Positions 36,735-45,914 of a stretch of 58,880 nucleotides of DNA are shown piece by piece. The notes beneath the pieces are model-generated. The model was not told where the DNA came from. It searched no databases and saw nothing but the letters and a program-made list of their open reading frames with translations. The position numbers and the translations under genes are program-made. The DNA lies in the NCBI RefSeq assembly GCF_001904745.1, contig NZ_MRCD01000056.1, positions 1 through 58,880 on the forward strand. The letters run 5' to 3'. Within the stretch, counting starts at the first letter, position 1, and each line of letters opens with the position of its first letter. Source of the stretch: Calothrix sp. HK-06. GTDB taxonomy: Bacteria > Cyanobacteriota > Cyanobacteriia > Cyanobacteriales > Nostocaceae.

Positions 36735-37169
36735 TCAGAACTCAGGGCTCTCTTGTGGATGTTTTTGTTGGTAAGTGTTATCGCAGTATAATGCCCATGC
36801 GGCGCCAAACATTGCTGATACAGAACCAGCAACAGCGGCAGTAACTCCCCAACCTAATGGGCCAGTCCAGTTAATAATTTCTTTTAATACTGCTGTTGAC
36901 GCTTTACTTACTACATACCCTGTTCCGGCGCCAACTGCACAAACTAAACCTAATTCCGCTAATATGTCTAAAATGCCTTTGCTTGATAAATCTTCTTCAA
37001 AGTAAGTTTTCCATATACGCGAATACATTAAAACATCCGAAGCAGTCAAAAGAAACTGCTTGGGAAGTTCTATACCAGGTGTGGGCGCCACAGAAACACT
37101 GGCATTGCCGAGCGCACAAGTTACAATTACCGAAGTTGCTTCTAATCTTTTTTTGCCTAACTTACTCAC
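36735..37169 (-). CDS. Hypothetical membrane-associated protein
   Basis: 144 residues. A polar N-terminal half with LPKQFLLTASDVLMYSRIW is followed by two Gly/Ala-rich hydrophobic hairpin segments (LGLVCAVGAGTGYVVSKAS and GPLGWGVTAAVAGSVSAMFG, AAWALY). The C-terminus is polar (QQKHPQESPEF). I do not recognise a family. Start ATG at 37169. The pseudogene just upstream is on the opposite strand. Confidence 0.6.
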   Translation of the reverse strand: MSKLGKKRLEATSVIVTCALGNASVSVAPTPGIELPKQFLLTASDVLMYSRIWKTYFEEDLSSKGILDILAELGLVCAVGAGTGYVVSKASTAVLKEIINWTGPLGWGVTAAVAGSVSAMFGAAWALYCDNTYQQKHPQESPEF

Positions 37170-37316
37170 CGTCTAATCTCCTGCTAGTTTGAGAGACAAT
37201 GTTAACGACTTAGCTTAATTACATATTAACTGCCATAACAAAGTAACTCAAACTAACCTGAGCTAGTATAAAAGACTACGAAATTTATTTGTTAAAAATG
37301 CTCACCCAAAAACATT

Positions 37317-37535
37317 TTACTCTTCGTCTTTATCTTCTTGGTCTGGACGCTGAGTAGCAGCAGGATTATCTACGTACTCTTGAGTTCTAAAAGCTGCATT
37401 ATTCGTAATATTTTCGGGCAAAACGTCTTTAGGGTCAACTGATTTATCTGCTGCTGAATTCATATTCAGTTCACCGTTTGCATTGACGTTAGGCTTATCC
37501 GAAGTTCCCTTGTGATTTGCGCGACCTGCTGGCAT
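37317..37535 (-). CDS. Small hydrophilic hypothetical protein
   Basis: 72 residues, almost entirely polar (MPAGRANHKGTSDKPNVNAN at the start, DNPAATQRPDQEDKDEE at the end). It is low in hydrophobics and probably disordered, as in small stress or desiccation proteins. The start ATG at 37535 has a GAGAGGAA-type site upstream. Function unknown. Confidence 0.6.
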   Translation of the reverse strand: MPAGRANHKGTSDKPNVNANGELNMNSAADKSVDPKDVLPENITNNAAFRTQEYVDNPAATQRPDQEDKDEE

Positions 37536-37838
37536 AATAGTATTCCTCTCATAAAGACACCATGTACATACTTAGCCTAAGCTCGTCGTAGTTTGCTACA
37601 CACTATCACAAGACGCAAATCAAAATCAGCACAAAGGTATACGTATATTTAGTTAGCGACAAAGAGCCATACTTACAAAGAAGTTTTTATTTATACACAT
37701 TATCTTTTTACGGTATCTGTACTTTATCTTTCTGGTCAATGTTTGAAATATGACAGTTTGTTTCAAGTTGTTTCGAGTTATTTCAATTTAAAAAAACGCT
37801 TGTGTTTTTTTTAAAAATATTATACAAAAACTAACTAT
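37536..37838. promoter_or_regulatory. Divergent intergenic region upstream of the large gene cluster
   Basis: About 300 bp, AT-rich, between the minus-strand small gene and the plus-strand 37839-54242 cluster. Contains TTTCAAGTTGTTTCGAGTTA then TTTCAA, a run of TTTCAA/GTTATTT-like half-sites (about 37765-37790), and poly-A/T tracts. It probably holds the cluster promoter (inference). Confidence 0.35.
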
Positions 37839-39185
37839 GTGCATTTACTTGTAGCATTTACCAACTCCACAAGGACTTATTTTACTCAAATGAAGTCGCA
37901 TATAAGGCTGATATTAAAGGAACATGCCTATTTTGCTAATGCACCCCATTGGCAACAATTGTTACAAAATAAAGCACAAGCTGTTACAAATCTTCATCCT
38001 GAGATTGATACGTTTTTTACTAAATATAGGTTGCCAGTTTGGGTGACACAAGAGTATAAGCCTAGTGGGAAAGATTGGAACCAAGAAGAAATCGCTAGTG
38101 GGCTTAATCGTGTTTACCGAATTATTCTTCAGCAAGATGTAACAGTGCCAGATAGCCTTATCCAGGAAATGCGGAAGTGCAAGATTGTCGAATCGGTGCA
38201 ACTTGGTGCAGTAGGAGAAGCACATTTACCAACAATGCAATCTGCTGCAATGAGTATGACAACAGATATGCGCTCTCGCCAAGCAATTTATTTACCTGAA
38301 GCGCATCAGTTTACTCAAGGTACACCAGAGATAACTGTTGCGGTATTGGATACGGGTGTGTCACTGCATCACCCAGAATTTGCCCATGCATTGCTGCCAG
38401 GACATGACTTTGTTGACATTATTGATGGAGCTGGAAAATTTCTGGGTGACTATTTAGGTGCCGATGAAATACCAGAGGATGAAGTTGGACATGGTACTCA
38501 TGTGGCAGGTATTATTGCAGCTCAGGGTGAATCAATGCCTAAAGGGGTTGTGCCTAATTGCAAAATACTACCCGTGCGAGTTTTGGGAGCAATGCAACGA
38601 GGTAATAAAAGAGTAGGCGCCGGCTTGGTGGATAACATCAATGCAGGCATTAAGTGGGCTATAGATAAAGGTGCTGATGTCATTAATATGAGTTTAGGTA
38701 TTCAACATGCTGGTGGAGGACTGCCACACCAAGAAGTTGTAGACTATGCCCAACGTAAAGGGGTGAGTATTATTGCAGCATCTGGCAATGATGGTACTGA
38801 GCAACTCTACTATCCTGGTTCACTGCCTTATGTTATTGCTGTTGGCGCCACTGATGAGATGGGAAATATTGCGCCGTTTTCTACTTATGGCAAGCTCGAT
38901 TTTGTGGCGCCGGGTACTAATATTTACAGTACCTACTTGAACAAAGAATATGCCTTTTCCACAGGAACTTCTCACGCTTCTCCTTTTGTAGCGGGTGCAG
39001 TTGCTCTATTAAAATCTTACGCTCTGAAAAAGAAAGGTATTCGTCTGCAAGATAGACAGGTGAAACACCTGATTCAACATACAGCAGACAAAATTGATAG
39101 TCGCTTTAAGCATCGAAAAGCAGGGTTTGGTAGGCTAAACCTAATCGACGCATTAAAACTTCTTGATTATAAACTTAACTATTGA
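37839..39185 (+). CDS. Subtilisin-like (S8) serine peptidase, first gene of the cluster
   Basis: 448 residues. The catalytic triad is present: Asp in ITVAVLDTGV (about 169), His in VGHGTHVAGI (about 218) and Ser in GTSHASPFVAG (about 377), with the oxyanion Asn in AASGNDG. An N-terminal propeptide-like region of about 140 residues (GLNRVYRIILQQDV) precedes it. No signal peptide is visible, so it may act inside the cell or be released with the system. It starts with GTG at 37839 or ATG at 37890. As the first gene in a long same-strand cluster it may process the cluster's products. Confidence 0.88.
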   Translation: MHLLVAFTNSTRTYFTQMKSHIRLILKEHAYFANAPHWQQLLQNKAQAVTNLHPEIDTFFTKYRLPVWVTQEYKPSGKDWNQEEIASGLNRVYRIILQQDVTVPDSLIQEMRKCKIVESVQLGAVGEAHLPTMQSAAMSMTTDMRSRQAIYLPEAHQFTQGTPEITVAVLDTGVSLHHPEFAHALLPGHDFVDIIDGAGKFLGDYLGADEIPEDEVGHGTHVAGIIAAQGESMPKGVVPNCKILPVRVLGAMQRGNKRVGAGLVDNINAGIKWAIDKGADVINMSLGIQHAGGGLPHQEVVDYAQRKGVSIIAASGNDGTEQLYYPGSLPYVIAVGATDEMGNIAPFSTYGKLDFVAPGTNIYSTYLNKEYAFSTGTSHASPFVAGAVALLKSYALKKKGIRLQDRQVKHLIQHTADKIDSRFKHRKAGFGRLNLIDALKLLDYKLNY

Positions 39186-39195
39186 GAGGGTAAAT

Positions 39196-40671
39196 ATGGA
39201 ATCACTGAAATTAGGCTCAAAAGGTTTACTTGTAAAGATATTGCAATCATATTTAAAGGTTTTGCAACCTAATGTAATTAAAAATATCAGCGATACTTTT
39301 GATGCAACAACTAAAACAGCAGTTGAAAACTTTCAGAGAAGTGCGGGGCTTAAAGTTGATGGTGAGGTAGGCGATAAAACTTGGGAAACATTAATTAAAC
39401 GATTTGAGCCAATATGGAATCAAACAGATAGCGAATTTCAAGAAATACTTAAACAAATTAACACTGCTAAAGATAATGCCAACATTGCGATTAGCGATGT
39501 AAATAAGGCGATAACTGGCGCCACTGAAAACTTAGAAAAAATTAATAACGCAGTCAAAAGTATTGATGACGCGAAAAACACCTCAGTCAAAACTATCGAT
39601 TATGCAAAAGATGATGCTGTTGAATTAATTAATGCTGCTAAAGATAGAGTTATTCAAGATGTTGAGGACAGCCGAGATAACGCAATTGAAAAAGTTAATG
39701 AGAGTAAACAAAATGTAATCAAAGATATTGATGCTGCTGAAGATAAGGGGGTTAAAGGTGTTAATGGTGCTAGAGATAGTGCAGTTCAAAAAGTCAATCT
39801 TGCCACAGAAAATAAAATTCAAGAGATTAATAGCGCGAAAGATACTGCTGTTGCAAAAGTCAAAGAAGAAGTTGAACCAGTATTAAATAGAGTAGTTGAA
39901 GCACAAACTACTATTTTGGAGGCGCGAAAAACAGCGCAAATACAAGCTTATAGAGCTAAGGCTTCTGCTTCTTTAATCAAAGCTAAAGAATCTGCAAGAG
40001 GCGCCTCTATTAAGTTGGCAGAAGCAACAAATATATACAATCAAATTAAGGGATTAAGGAATGCTGTCGAAAGTTTAGTTAAACAAGCTGGGGAGTCTGC
40101 GGCTAAGGCATCAAGTAAACTTTCAGCAGAAAAAGCAAAGGCATCTGATGAAGCTGCTAAACAAGCAATAGAACAGGATAAATTGGCTAAACAAGAATTA
40201 GAAACAGCAGAAACAAATTTTACAATTATTGGGAATGAAGTTAAGAACACTGAAACAGCAGTTCAAGATGTAGAAAATCAGGAGAAAGAAAGTCAGAAAT
40301 TGACCGAATTAGATACGCTAAAAAGTTCAGTAGACAATATTTCTGAGAAGGAAGAAGAAGCAAAAGCTGCTTATGGTAGAATTAACGAGCCATTAGAAAA
40401 ACTTAAATTAATTCCAAATAAGATTGAGGAAATAAAACAAGAGGTTGACAAGCTGGCAAAAGCCGCTGAAAGTGGCTTGGATGTACCCAAAATTCCAACT
40501 CCGGTAGAAAATCCTAACTTTAAAAATATCTGGGAATTGTTTGATAAAAATACTAATACTACCAGCATAGGCGAAAAAAAGAAAAAAGAATTGCCTCCAG
40601 ATGAAACAAATTGGGATGAATTTGAGGATTTCTTTGATTTAAAGATAAAGGAAATCAAAGGTTCTGCTTAG
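39196..40671 (+). CDS. Peptidoglycan-binding domain and coiled-coil protein with C-terminal NW[DE] motif
   Basis: 491 residues from ATG 39196 (GAGAGG site; 10 bp after the subtilase). Residues 1-70 are a PG_binding_1 domain (LKLGSKGLLVKILQSYLKVL, FDATTKTAVENFQRSAGLKV, DGEVGDKTWETL). A long coiled coil follows, with about 12-residue repeats (NAAKDRVIQDVEDSRDNAIE and similar) to about residue 400. The C-terminus has NIWELFDKN and T471-NWDEFEDFF. That last motif recurs twice in the N-terminus of the last protein of the cluster (53355). It may be a wall-associated scaffold. No signal peptide. Confidence 0.8.
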   Translation: MESLKLGSKGLLVKILQSYLKVLQPNVIKNISDTFDATTKTAVENFQRSAGLKVDGEVGDKTWETLIKRFEPIWNQTDSEFQEILKQINTAKDNANIAISDVNKAITGATENLEKINNAVKSIDDAKNTSVKTIDYAKDDAVELINAAKDRVIQDVEDSRDNAIEKVNESKQNVIKDIDAAEDKGVKGVNGARDSAVQKVNLATENKIQEINSAKDTAVAKVKEEVEPVLNRVVEAQTTILEARKTAQIQAYRAKASASLIKAKESARGASIKLAEATNIYNQIKGLRNAVESLVKQAGESAAKASSKLSAEKAKASDEAAKQAIEQDKLAKQELETAETNFTIIGNEVKNTETAVQDVENQEKESQKLTELDTLKSSVDNISEKEEEAKAAYGRINEPLEKLKLIPNKIEEIKQEVDKLAKAAESGLDVPKIPTPVENPNFKNIWELFDKNTNTTSIGEKKKKELPPDETNWDEFEDFFDLKIKEIKGSA

Positions 40672-40732
40672 TGAATAATTACTGAAAACTTCGGATTGGA
40701 TTGTATTAAACCCTAATTAAAAGTATTACATT

Positions 40733-42505
40733 ATGGCAACACCCAGCACTGAAACAAGCAACAATTCTAATGGCATTTCTCAAAGCTATGCTGTCGATAG
40801 AGCACTGACTTTTAGGGCTCCAACCAGCATTGACTCCTATGCAGCATCTGCTTTGAAGGAAACCGAAGAGTGGATAAGAACGACTAAGTGGGAGGAGTAT
40901 AAAGGGGAATATATAAAGGAAAACCCAGGAAGCACATTAGAGGCAACTGCAAAAGATACCCTAGCAAAAAAATTATCGATTGATAAGATTGACCAGCTAA
41001 CCAAGAAACTCGATACAAACGGACTGGGAGATATACCTAGGTTACTGCTATCTAGTTCTAGCATTTATGCTTTTGTACTATTACAGGCAGTTGATTCTGT
41101 TAAGTCAGATGATATTGTCGGTTTAGCAAATGCCGTTGTGTTACGAATTGATAATGTTCCTAAGCAATACTTTTTTGCAAGGATACTAGCGAATGTTACC
41201 GATGACCTAAACGTTCAAGTTGTCCTAAACGACCCGAATAAAAACTGGCCTCGACTGGTTGAACTCACTCGTAAGCAAGGTATTGATATCCGCGCGGGTC
41301 AAGTTCGCTCTGCGGTTGTTGCGCTCTTAAATATTGTCTACAAAGAAGGGAAAGTTCCCTACTATGTTGAACTATATGCCAGAAGCGGCACCGTAGAAGA
41401 AAGCTCGTTCACTCCAGCTATTAAGCAATCAATGATTGATTACCTGCTTAAGTTAGGGGTAAAGTTTGGATCGGATGATGACTTTAAAAATAATGATGAA
41501 TATCTTGCCCTAGCATACAACGAAGCTCAAAAAATGAGCGCCGTTGCCGATGACCCAATTGATACCGCACGCATTAAGGGTGGTCAAGTCACTTGGAATT
41601 TTGTAGTAGACAACTTTGATGCTGTTGACCGTCAAGGTATAATTCCAGAAAATATTAAGGCAGCAGGAGCATTAGACTACATATACTTCATTGGTGAAGG
41701 AATGCGAGTATTTGACGTAGCAAATGCTTTAGTACTGCGTTGGGCAAGTGGAATGCTTGATGTTCCAGAAGGAAAAACAGCAAGTATTCTCTACCGCTTT
41801 CACAAATTACGCAATGAACGAAGCACCTCAGCAGAAAGGGCAATGCTTTACAAGCGAGTATTAAACAGAGGTAACGGTAAATTGCTTTCTAGTATGGTGG
41901 CAAATACCGCTTTTGCAGGACTTTGGCATCAATTGATGGCAGAAGTAGTGGAATATATTCGCAAATCAGAACGTAGTAAAGACGTTTGGGTATCACGGGC
42001 GCCTTTATATCAAGCAACCAAAAACTTGCAATATAATTTAACCGAGCATATGACTGGTATGTCGCATGTTCAGGTGACAGAAGACTATGCTCATTTGCAA
42101 GAAGCACTTGATATTATTCGGTCAGAAGATATTATTAATCACTTTGGTGGAAGACGTAAAACTCTTTGGAGTGTCATTGAGCGAGTAGCAAAAGAAGACT
42201 TAGGTACTACAGTGCCAACTGCTCCCCTCAGAACTATTGCTGTTGAAGGAAACAAGATTTTTCAATGGATTGCCGGCTTTGAATCTGAAGGTGGAGTACG
42301 GGAAGTTGAGTTTGACATGCTTTTAAGTGCCGCAGAGTCTTGGATTATTTCCCAAGCATCGATGGAGTCAGCTCGTAATGACAGTGAGTTTCACGGTAAT
42401 AGAAACGGCAATAACGGCAGAAGCCATAAAAATTCTCATCGGTTAGCAGCAGCAAAACCAAAAAAACGAGCTAGCAATGATGATTTCGATGATTGGGATG
42501 TTTAA
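40733..42505 (+). CDS. Unknown 590-residue cluster protein
   Basis: Mostly helical and soluble. Recognisable only by composition: N-terminal low-complexity stretch (TETSNNSNGISQSYAVD), a helical body (VVLRIDNVPKQYFFARILAN; SILYRFHKLRNERSTSAERA) and a basic/Asn-rich linker (NRNGNNGRSHKNSH) ending with the acidic-aromatic tail NDDFDDWDV. That tail resembles the FDWDE-type elements in the 49155 protein. No enzyme motif seen. 61 bp after the previous gene and 51 bp before the next. Possibly a structural or shell component (inference). Confidence 0.7.
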   Translation: MATPSTETSNNSNGISQSYAVDRALTFRAPTSIDSYAASALKETEEWIRTTKWEEYKGEYIKENPGSTLEATAKDTLAKKLSIDKIDQLTKKLDTNGLGDIPRLLLSSSSIYAFVLLQAVDSVKSDDIVGLANAVVLRIDNVPKQYFFARILANVTDDLNVQVVLNDPNKNWPRLVELTRKQGIDIRAGQVRSAVVALLNIVYKEGKVPYYVELYARSGTVEESSFTPAIKQSMIDYLLKLGVKFGSDDDFKNNDEYLALAYNEAQKMSAVADDPIDTARIKGGQVTWNFVVDNFDAVDRQGIIPENIKAAGALDYIYFIGEGMRVFDVANALVLRWASGMLDVPEGKTASILYRFHKLRNERSTSAERAMLYKRVLNRGNGKLLSSMVANTAFAGLWHQLMAEVVEYIRKSERSKDVWVSRAPLYQATKNLQYNLTEHMTGMSHVQVTEDYAHLQEALDIIRSEDIINHFGGRRKTLWSVIERVAKEDLGTTVPTAPLRTIAVEGNKIFQWIAGFESEGGVREVEFDMLLSAAESWIISQASMESARNDSEFHGNRNGNNGRSHKNSHRLAAAKPKKRASNDDFDDWDV

Positions 42506-42556
42506 ACTCCTTCATTTATCAACTTTGTATAACTAATTTTGTAGGAAGTTATTACC

Positions 42557-43645
42557 ATGCCCAATCAACAAGAACTAAAAGAACAAGCTCGCGCCAAAAC
42601 TCGCTCTCTTCTTGCTCACTCGCAATCTTTCCGTGCGATGGATAGAGAAGAGCAAATGTCCCTATATAAGGAATTGGTTGATGCTAACTACAACGACTTA
42701 GCCGAAGAACAGGGACTAGCAACCGAAATGGCAGCAGGTGATTTAATCGACCCAAACCGACATATTAATAGTCGCATTGGGGATGCAAATCAGGATGCTG
42801 CGGATATTTTAGGCAAACTCGTTAACAAAGTTAATTTCCCTGGTTTTGTTCGGGATTTACTCGTGGGTGTTTTTGATGCGAACCAAGATGCTAACGAGCG
42901 GCAGATGCGAGTCTTTATGGATTTGATGAAGCAAGCTACTAAGTCACTTGCTGAATATGTTCGACAAGTTGGCGATGAAGAAGCTTTACTACGTTTAGTA
43001 GAAAGTAATAATCAGTATCGTTTATCAATGAACAAAGCAGGTGCTGGTCGGCGCCGAGGAGGAGCAGGACGACGAAACACAAACGAACCAACCCAAGGCG
43101 CCGAACCGGCAAAACCAGTTCTTGTTGACCAGGCGACGGGTAAAGAAGTCAATATGAATGATGCTGCCATTCAAGCTAAAATCTTGGATGCTAGATTAGC
43201 GCTGGCAAAAGAGCGACGGACATTACTGCGGGAAACTTTGCTAATGGGTGTTTCCCGTATGGTAGTAGAAAAAGGTGTAATCCGCGCCAATGTAAAATTT
43301 AATATCGATGCCTACGAAGATACCGTTAACGATGATAAAGGGCAAGAATCGAAAAGCGAAAGCTCTTCATTCCGCGCCGGACTTTTCGGTTTGGGCGGAG
43401 GTTTCTCGCGGCAAAAATCCCAGGTCAGCATTGCAACATCAAACACTGAAATGGGTTCGGAACTTTCAGCGCAAATGGAAGGTTTTGTGGAAATCCAATT
43501 TAAATCAGATTACTTCAAGTTGGATAATTTTAGAGAAATCTTTGATTTAGGTCAAGGACAAGTTCCCCCAGCACAACCTCAAGTGCCACCAACATCACCC
43601 CCCCAACAACTACCACCCGCACCTCCACCACAAACCCCTCAATAA
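42557..43645 (+). CDS. Unknown 362-residue cluster protein with proline-rich tail
   Basis: Three parts: a helical N-terminal half (LAHSQSFRAMDREEQMSLYK; FPGFVRDLLVGVFDANQDAN), an Arg/Gly linker (GAGRRRGGAGRRN) and a beta-rich C-terminal half (GVIRANVKFNIDAYEDTVND; SELSAQMEGFVEIQFKSDYF). It ends in about 35 residues of PPQQLPPAPPPQ-like sequence. A GGAAG site precedes ATG 42557, and it is 9 bp before the next gene. No family known to me; the beta part could be an assembly interface. Confidence 0.7.
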   Translation: MPNQQELKEQARAKTRSLLAHSQSFRAMDREEQMSLYKELVDANYNDLAEEQGLATEMAAGDLIDPNRHINSRIGDANQDAADILGKLVNKVNFPGFVRDLLVGVFDANQDANERQMRVFMDLMKQATKSLAEYVRQVGDEEALLRLVESNNQYRLSMNKAGAGRRRGGAGRRNTNEPTQGAEPAKPVLVDQATGKEVNMNDAAIQAKILDARLALAKERRTLLRETLLMGVSRMVVEKGVIRANVKFNIDAYEDTVNDDKGQESKSESSSFRAGLFGLGGGFSRQKSQVSIATSNTEMGSELSAQMEGFVEIQFKSDYFKLDNFREIFDLGQGQVPPAQPQVPPTSPPQQLPPAPPPQTPQ

Positions 43646-43654
43646 CCAGAAGCT

Positions 43655-45886
43655 ATGGCACTGGCAATTCTGCGATTTTTAGAAACTGATGGCGGCAAAA
43701 GCCGATTTCAAATTGATTTAGGCACAAATCGGTTTTATCAATATCAAATTGGTGGCTTAGATGTGCATGATGTCAATGGCTTAAAAATGCTACAAGACCC
43801 TATTTATACCTCCGAGCTACTTAGCTTATCACCTGAAAACCTAGGACGAACAATTTTTGAAGTTCCCAACAACAAATTTGATACAAAACACCGTGCCATC
43901 CAAATTACTAGCTTTCGCGACCGTCAACAGGTTGGACCAGCCATCTCAGAAATTGTTACGGTCGCGATTGGAACTACACCTGCAACTTCGTTTAGCTTAA
44001 CAACAGCAATGGAAACGGCAATGGATAAAGCTCCTATCGAAACAGTACCCTTTCAATATCGAGAAGTTCAACCCGTCAGCGAGGCGATGTTTTTGGGTGG
44101 AATACTAAATACAGTCAAAAGTGTTGCGGCGCCTATTCTTGGTGCAGTTACGGGAGCAGCTACTGGTGGAGCATCTGGCTCAGGAATTACTGGTATACTT
44201 GGTTCAATACTGCCGCAATTAGCAGGTGTTATCGCGGGAGTGTTACCCCAACTTTTGGGTGGAACTACAGGTACTGCTGATGGAAGCACCCCGACCGCAA
44301 CAGGACAACCTCCAGATGCTAGCCAGTTAACCAATATTTTAACCGGGTTGCTTCAACAAGTCGGCAGTGCTATCGCGGCGCCGGGACAAACAACACCAGT
44401 ACCAGTTACCCCAACCGTGGCTAATGCAGTTAACGCACTAGTACCGCAACCTGGAGTGACTGCAACACCCCGACCTCAGCCGATAATGAACCGTGCCCCT
44501 GTTGCTCAAAGACGTGGAGTATCTAAAGCGCAGTCTTTAGCATTATCTGTACAAAATTATTATTCAAGTCGAGCCTTTGATGAAAATGAGGATGAGGCAG
44601 ATATCTATGGTCTTTCCCTATCTTCAGATTATGTAGATGCAATGTCAGCTGAATACGCGGAGTCAATGTTTATCGGCGCAATTCTGCCTGCTCTTGGTGG
44701 CATATTGTCTACCGTTGCACCTAAGTTATTGTCTATGGCGCCAACATTACTCTCGGCATTTGGGCCCCAACTGATGAATATTTTTACGTCGTTACTCAAT
44801 CCTCAAACAGCAACATCTGGGCAAATGAGTATGATGTTGGGTATGGACGGAGAAGATGCAGAGGATGAGGCAGTATTAATTGCTTTGAGCTTGGCAATGG
44901 CAGCATCTGCTACGCCAGACTTAATATATCAACGAGTAGGCGCCGTTACCTTAGAATTTAGCGATGTAAAGCCTGTAATAATGCACGGACGTTCACGTTT
45001 TTTATATCGTCAAGACCAGGATATTGCATTTCCACTAAAATTAGAAACACCCCAACCAGTAAAAAAAGCACGATTACAACTGCTAATTAAACATCCAAAA
45101 ACATTAAAAATATTAATCGAGCAGAACTATCAAATTGAAAGTGCCACTTCTGGTGCAGTCAGCGTAGTACCCAGAATAAGTAAAGAGCATCTGAAAAAAC
45201 TAGCCCCCAATGAAGAGTATTTAGTTTGTGTGTCATTAGTTTGGCAAGGTCGGTCTAAAAAAACACAACAAGTTAAACGTCTGGGAACAAGTACTATACA
45301 AACATTTACATTGGTAGGCGAATATTTATTTGACCGTGTAGAAAATGCAGGTGAAGTAATACCGCTAAATAACGTCGAAAAATTCCGTTCTTACTGGCAC
45401 AAAGTTTGGCAGGGAGATTTAACTGAAAATGTACGGAGAATGAATTTTGATTGTAAATATTACTACGCCTTAGAAACCAAGCGTACTGAGAACGCGCGTA
45501 TGGAGACAGTGACGCAAGTTTTAGAAGAAGATTTAGCTGGTCGAAAGAGCAGGTTAAAATCAGGTTTAATAATGGCGCCTTATGTTTTGAACGAACTGCT
45601 AGGACAAATTTCCCAACATCCTCGGTTAAGTTCAGGAGAACTATCGGCACTGATGGCGCCAGAATTTAGAAAACGTTTTAATTATGCTGCTCGCACCCAG
45701 GTGAAATTTCAAGGACGATCCAGAGACACTGTAGCACTGTGGATATATCCCGAAGTTAAATTGCAACAAATAATACTTAAGCGTGCAGAAAATACTAATG
45801 CTCATGGTCATGTGCTGGGATTGAGAGAACATCCTGTTTATTTTCCCATGCCTGCAACTGCTCATTTTATTGGAGTTAGTACGTAA
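43655..45886 (+). CDS. Unknown 743-residue cluster protein with Gly-rich hydrophobic segments
   Basis: N-terminal 130 residues are beta-rich (ETDGGKSRFQIDLGTNRFYQ; YQIGGLDVHDVNGL). Two Gly/Ala/Leu-rich segments follow: one near residues 150-200 (FLGGILNTVKSVAAPILGAV to GVIAGVLPQLLGG) and one near 345-385 (FIGAILPALGGILSTVAPKL). A Pro/Thr linker joins them. The C-terminal 300 residues have beta strands (GAVTLEFSDVKPVIMHGRSR) and LENVRRMNFDCKYYYALETK-like helices. The hydrophobic hairpins recall membrane-inserting or lipid-contacting regions. It could be a pore or spike (inference). Confidence 0.7.
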   Translation: MALAILRFLETDGGKSRFQIDLGTNRFYQYQIGGLDVHDVNGLKMLQDPIYTSELLSLSPENLGRTIFEVPNNKFDTKHRAIQITSFRDRQQVGPAISEIVTVAIGTTPATSFSLTTAMETAMDKAPIETVPFQYREVQPVSEAMFLGGILNTVKSVAAPILGAVTGAATGGASGSGITGILGSILPQLAGVIAGVLPQLLGGTTGTADGSTPTATGQPPDASQLTNILTGLLQQVGSAIAAPGQTTPVPVTPTVANAVNALVPQPGVTATPRPQPIMNRAPVAQRRGVSKAQSLALSVQNYYSSRAFDENEDEADIYGLSLSSDYVDAMSAEYAESMFIGAILPALGGILSTVAPKLLSMAPTLLSAFGPQLMNIFTSLLNPQTATSGQMSMMLGMDGEDAEDEAVLIALSLAMAASATPDLIYQRVGAVTLEFSDVKPVIMHGRSRFLYRQDQDIAFPLKLETPQPVKKARLQLLIKHPKTLKILIEQNYQIESATSGAVSVVPRISKEHLKKLAPNEEYLVCVSLVWQGRSKKTQQVKRLGTSTIQTFTLVGEYLFDRVENAGEVIPLNNVEKFRSYWHKVWQGDLTENVRRMNFDCKYYYALETKRTENARMETVTQVLEEDLAGRKSRLKSGLIMAPYVLNELLGQISQHPRLSSGELSALMAPEFRKRFNYAARTQVKFQGRSRDTVALWIYPEVKLQQIILKRAENTNAHGHVLGLREHPVYFPMPATAHFIGVST

Positions 45887-45914
45887 ATCAATAAGCACTA
45901 GCAAGGAGAATAAT

